Shown piece by piece: positions 62,944-64,000 of a stretch of DNA of 64,000 nucleotides (the first letter of the stretch is position 1; each line of letters begins with the position of its first letter). The notes under the pieces are model-generated. The model made no database searches. It worked only from the letters and a program-made list of their open reading frames with translations, and was not told the origin of the DNA. The stretch is from Brevibacillus brevis (GTDB taxonomy: Bacteria; Bacillota; Bacilli; Brevibacillales; Brevibacillaceae). A program made the position numbers and the translations under genes. Location: assembly GCF_022026395.1 (NCBI RefSeq), contig NZ_CP041767.1, positions 622,001-686,000 on the forward strand, in the 5' to 3' direction.

Positions 62944-64000
62944 TTAGTAGCGAACTTCCTTCAGGAAAGCGACCCCCATTTTTACGTTGGCGGAGTAGTT
63001 CATGAAATTCTGTTCGGTATTATGGTCGAAATAGCGGTACACTTCCTGCTTGTGTTTCTTGGTCGTGTCGCTCGGATCGACATCAATGATCAATTCATCC
63101 AAGTGGAGAATGTTGTTTTTCGAAACGGCAATGCAGGCATCCAAGCTACCGCGGTATCCATCGTAGCCATGTACGACATAAATCGGGCTCAAATGGTAAC
63201 GGCGTGTCCAAGCAGATGCGTTAAAGCCTTGTGGTTCCAGAAGAAGACCCGTGTCCCCGAGCTTGCTATCGGAATACGCCTTGCCCGGCTGTGGAGCTTG
63301 GGTAATGAAGGCAGGATAGTGCTTTTGGAAGCGAATGCCCGATTTTGTCGCAAGCATTTGCAAGGTGTTGTTGCCAAAAGAGGTGTATTGACCATAATCG
63401 TGTGGGGCGATCGGAGCAGCAGGCTCAGTAGCGACAGCTCCAGCCGTCAGCATGATGTTTCCAACCACATCATCCATGTTGTATTTGAACGGCTTGAGTG
63501 CGCCGACATAGAGGAAGCTCTTGCGATAATCTTCAAAGTGAACAGCAGGATCGCCAACGGCAACCAGAGAAAGGCGATTGTTCATCACATTCATGTACAG
63601 GTAGACTGGTTTATCAATCGTACGATCTGTCGGTTTGCCATTCACGACGAATTTCTCGTCGGCCCATTCGAAATTGACTGGATGACCTTCTGTTGCGAAG
63701 GTTTTGGCTGTGGCATTGTAGTCTGTCAATACTTGAACCGTCAAAGAGCTGTGTTCTTTCGGGTTGGTGAAGCCTGGATTGACGAATTTCACATAAAACT
63801 CTTTGGTCTCGGTGTTAATTTTGGAGATGCCCTTTAGGACAAGCTCGGAGGTTTTGCCAGAAGCGGAATCTTTTTTGGTGAGATCGGTCATGACCGTCCA
63901 GGTCGATTTCTCCTGCGTCTCTCCAGCGGTTGCGTTATGGGGATAGTTAGTAAGTTGTTCGATTTGAGATTTAATCGTATCTAGGAGCTCTTTAGAAGTG
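62944..64000 (-). CDS. Putative particle structural protein, 5' end missing
   Basis: The frame is open to the right edge of the window, so the start lies outside; an internal ATG at 63891 is not the start. The 352 visible residues have no signal peptide or membrane segment and are rich in beta strands: SELVLKGISKINTETKEFYV, KPVYLYMNVMNNRLSLVAVG, GNIMLTAGAVATEP, YGQYTSFGNNTLQMLATKSG and WTRRYHLSPIYVVHGYDGYR. It is GC-richer than the distal fibre genes. It resembles in character virion structural proteins of large myoviruses, but no specific family is assigned. Confidence 0.5.
   Translation of the reverse strand, partial: TSKELLDTIKSQIEQLTNYPHNATAGETQEKSTWTVMTDLTKKDSASGKTSELVLKGISKINTETKEFYVKFVNPGFTNPKEHSSLTVQVLTDYNATAKTFATEGHPVNFEWADEKFVVNGKPTDRTIDKPVYLYMNVMNNRLSLVAVGDPAVHFEDYRKSFLYVGALKPFKYNMDDVVGNIMLTAGAVATEPAAPIAPHDYGQYTSFGNNTLQMLATKSGIRFQKHYPAFITQAPQPGKAYSDSKLGDTGLLLEPQGFNASAWTRRYHLSPIYVVHGYDGYRGSLDACIAVSKNNILHLDELIIDVDPSDTTKKHKQEVYRYFDHNTEQNFMNYSANVKMGVAFLKEVRY

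Noticed and set aside
62890-63837. 315-codon plus-strand frame opposite the last structural gene
   Set aside because: The minus-strand protein has coherent sequence and continues past the window; the plus frame has no start signal.

Overview
The window reads as chromosome of a low-to-mid GC, spore-forming Bacillota, most likely Brevibacillus or a close Paenibacillaceae relative. This is an inference from the purine gene set and its PurR-type boxes, a YerA-type deaminase gene near purD, an M-box leader, a SpoVIF-like gene with a sigma-K-like promoter, strong AGGAGG ribosome sites and frequent GTG/TTG starts. No tRNA, rRNA, CRISPR array, integrase or transposase was recognised.

Region 1 (1-5662) is a VanG-type glycopeptide-resistance cluster on the + strand: the end of a VanY-like carboxypeptidase, a D-Ala-D-Ser-type ligase, VanXY, the membrane serine racemase VanT and a VanS-like sensor kinase, closed by a terminator. 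Together they would make precursors ending in D-Ala-D-Ser and remove D-Ala-D-Ala. No response regulator is visible. Region 2 (5675-9885, - strand) holds an M29 aminopeptidase, an iron-type alcohol dehydrogenase and a chemoreceptor.

Region 3 (10018-22303) is the purine pathway in two blocks, purCSQLFMN and purHD. They are separated by an opposing corA gene with an M-box magnesium riboswitch and terminator, and by a SpoVIF-like gene. Both pur promoters carry a GTTCGTG box exactly 11 nt after the -10 hexamer. purE, purK and purB are not next to purC.

Region 4 (22309-33685) holds an MFS exporter with a MarR regulator that probably begins at a non-ATG codon, a 44-residue membrane protein, a DUF2892-like membrane protein, a YerA-like adenine deaminase, a complete branched-chain amino-acid ABC operon (livJHMGF) and a MocR regulator. 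Region 5 (33800-38012) is an AT-rich patch of hypothetical proteins, a frameshifted metallophosphoesterase, a decayed phage small-terminase gene and a large perfect hairpin. Region 6 (38031-44107) is an IclR regulator divergent from a polyamine/Fe-type ABC transporter operon ending in an M20 carboxypeptidase, with two 17-bp operator-like palindromes upstream.

Region 7 (44127-64000, - strand) is the right part of a phage or phage-like particle locus that runs off the window. It starts with two structural proteins of unknown family and a 1.55-kilo-residue multi-domain protein, followed by a series of long, modular fibre or adhesin-like proteins (F5/8C-like domains, beta-propeller, C1q-like head, repeated sandwich modules), then a membrane-anchored coiled coil and a holin-like protein. 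Base composition changes inside single genes, suggesting swapped receptor-binding parts on conserved particle-anchoring parts. This array is the least explained part of the window.
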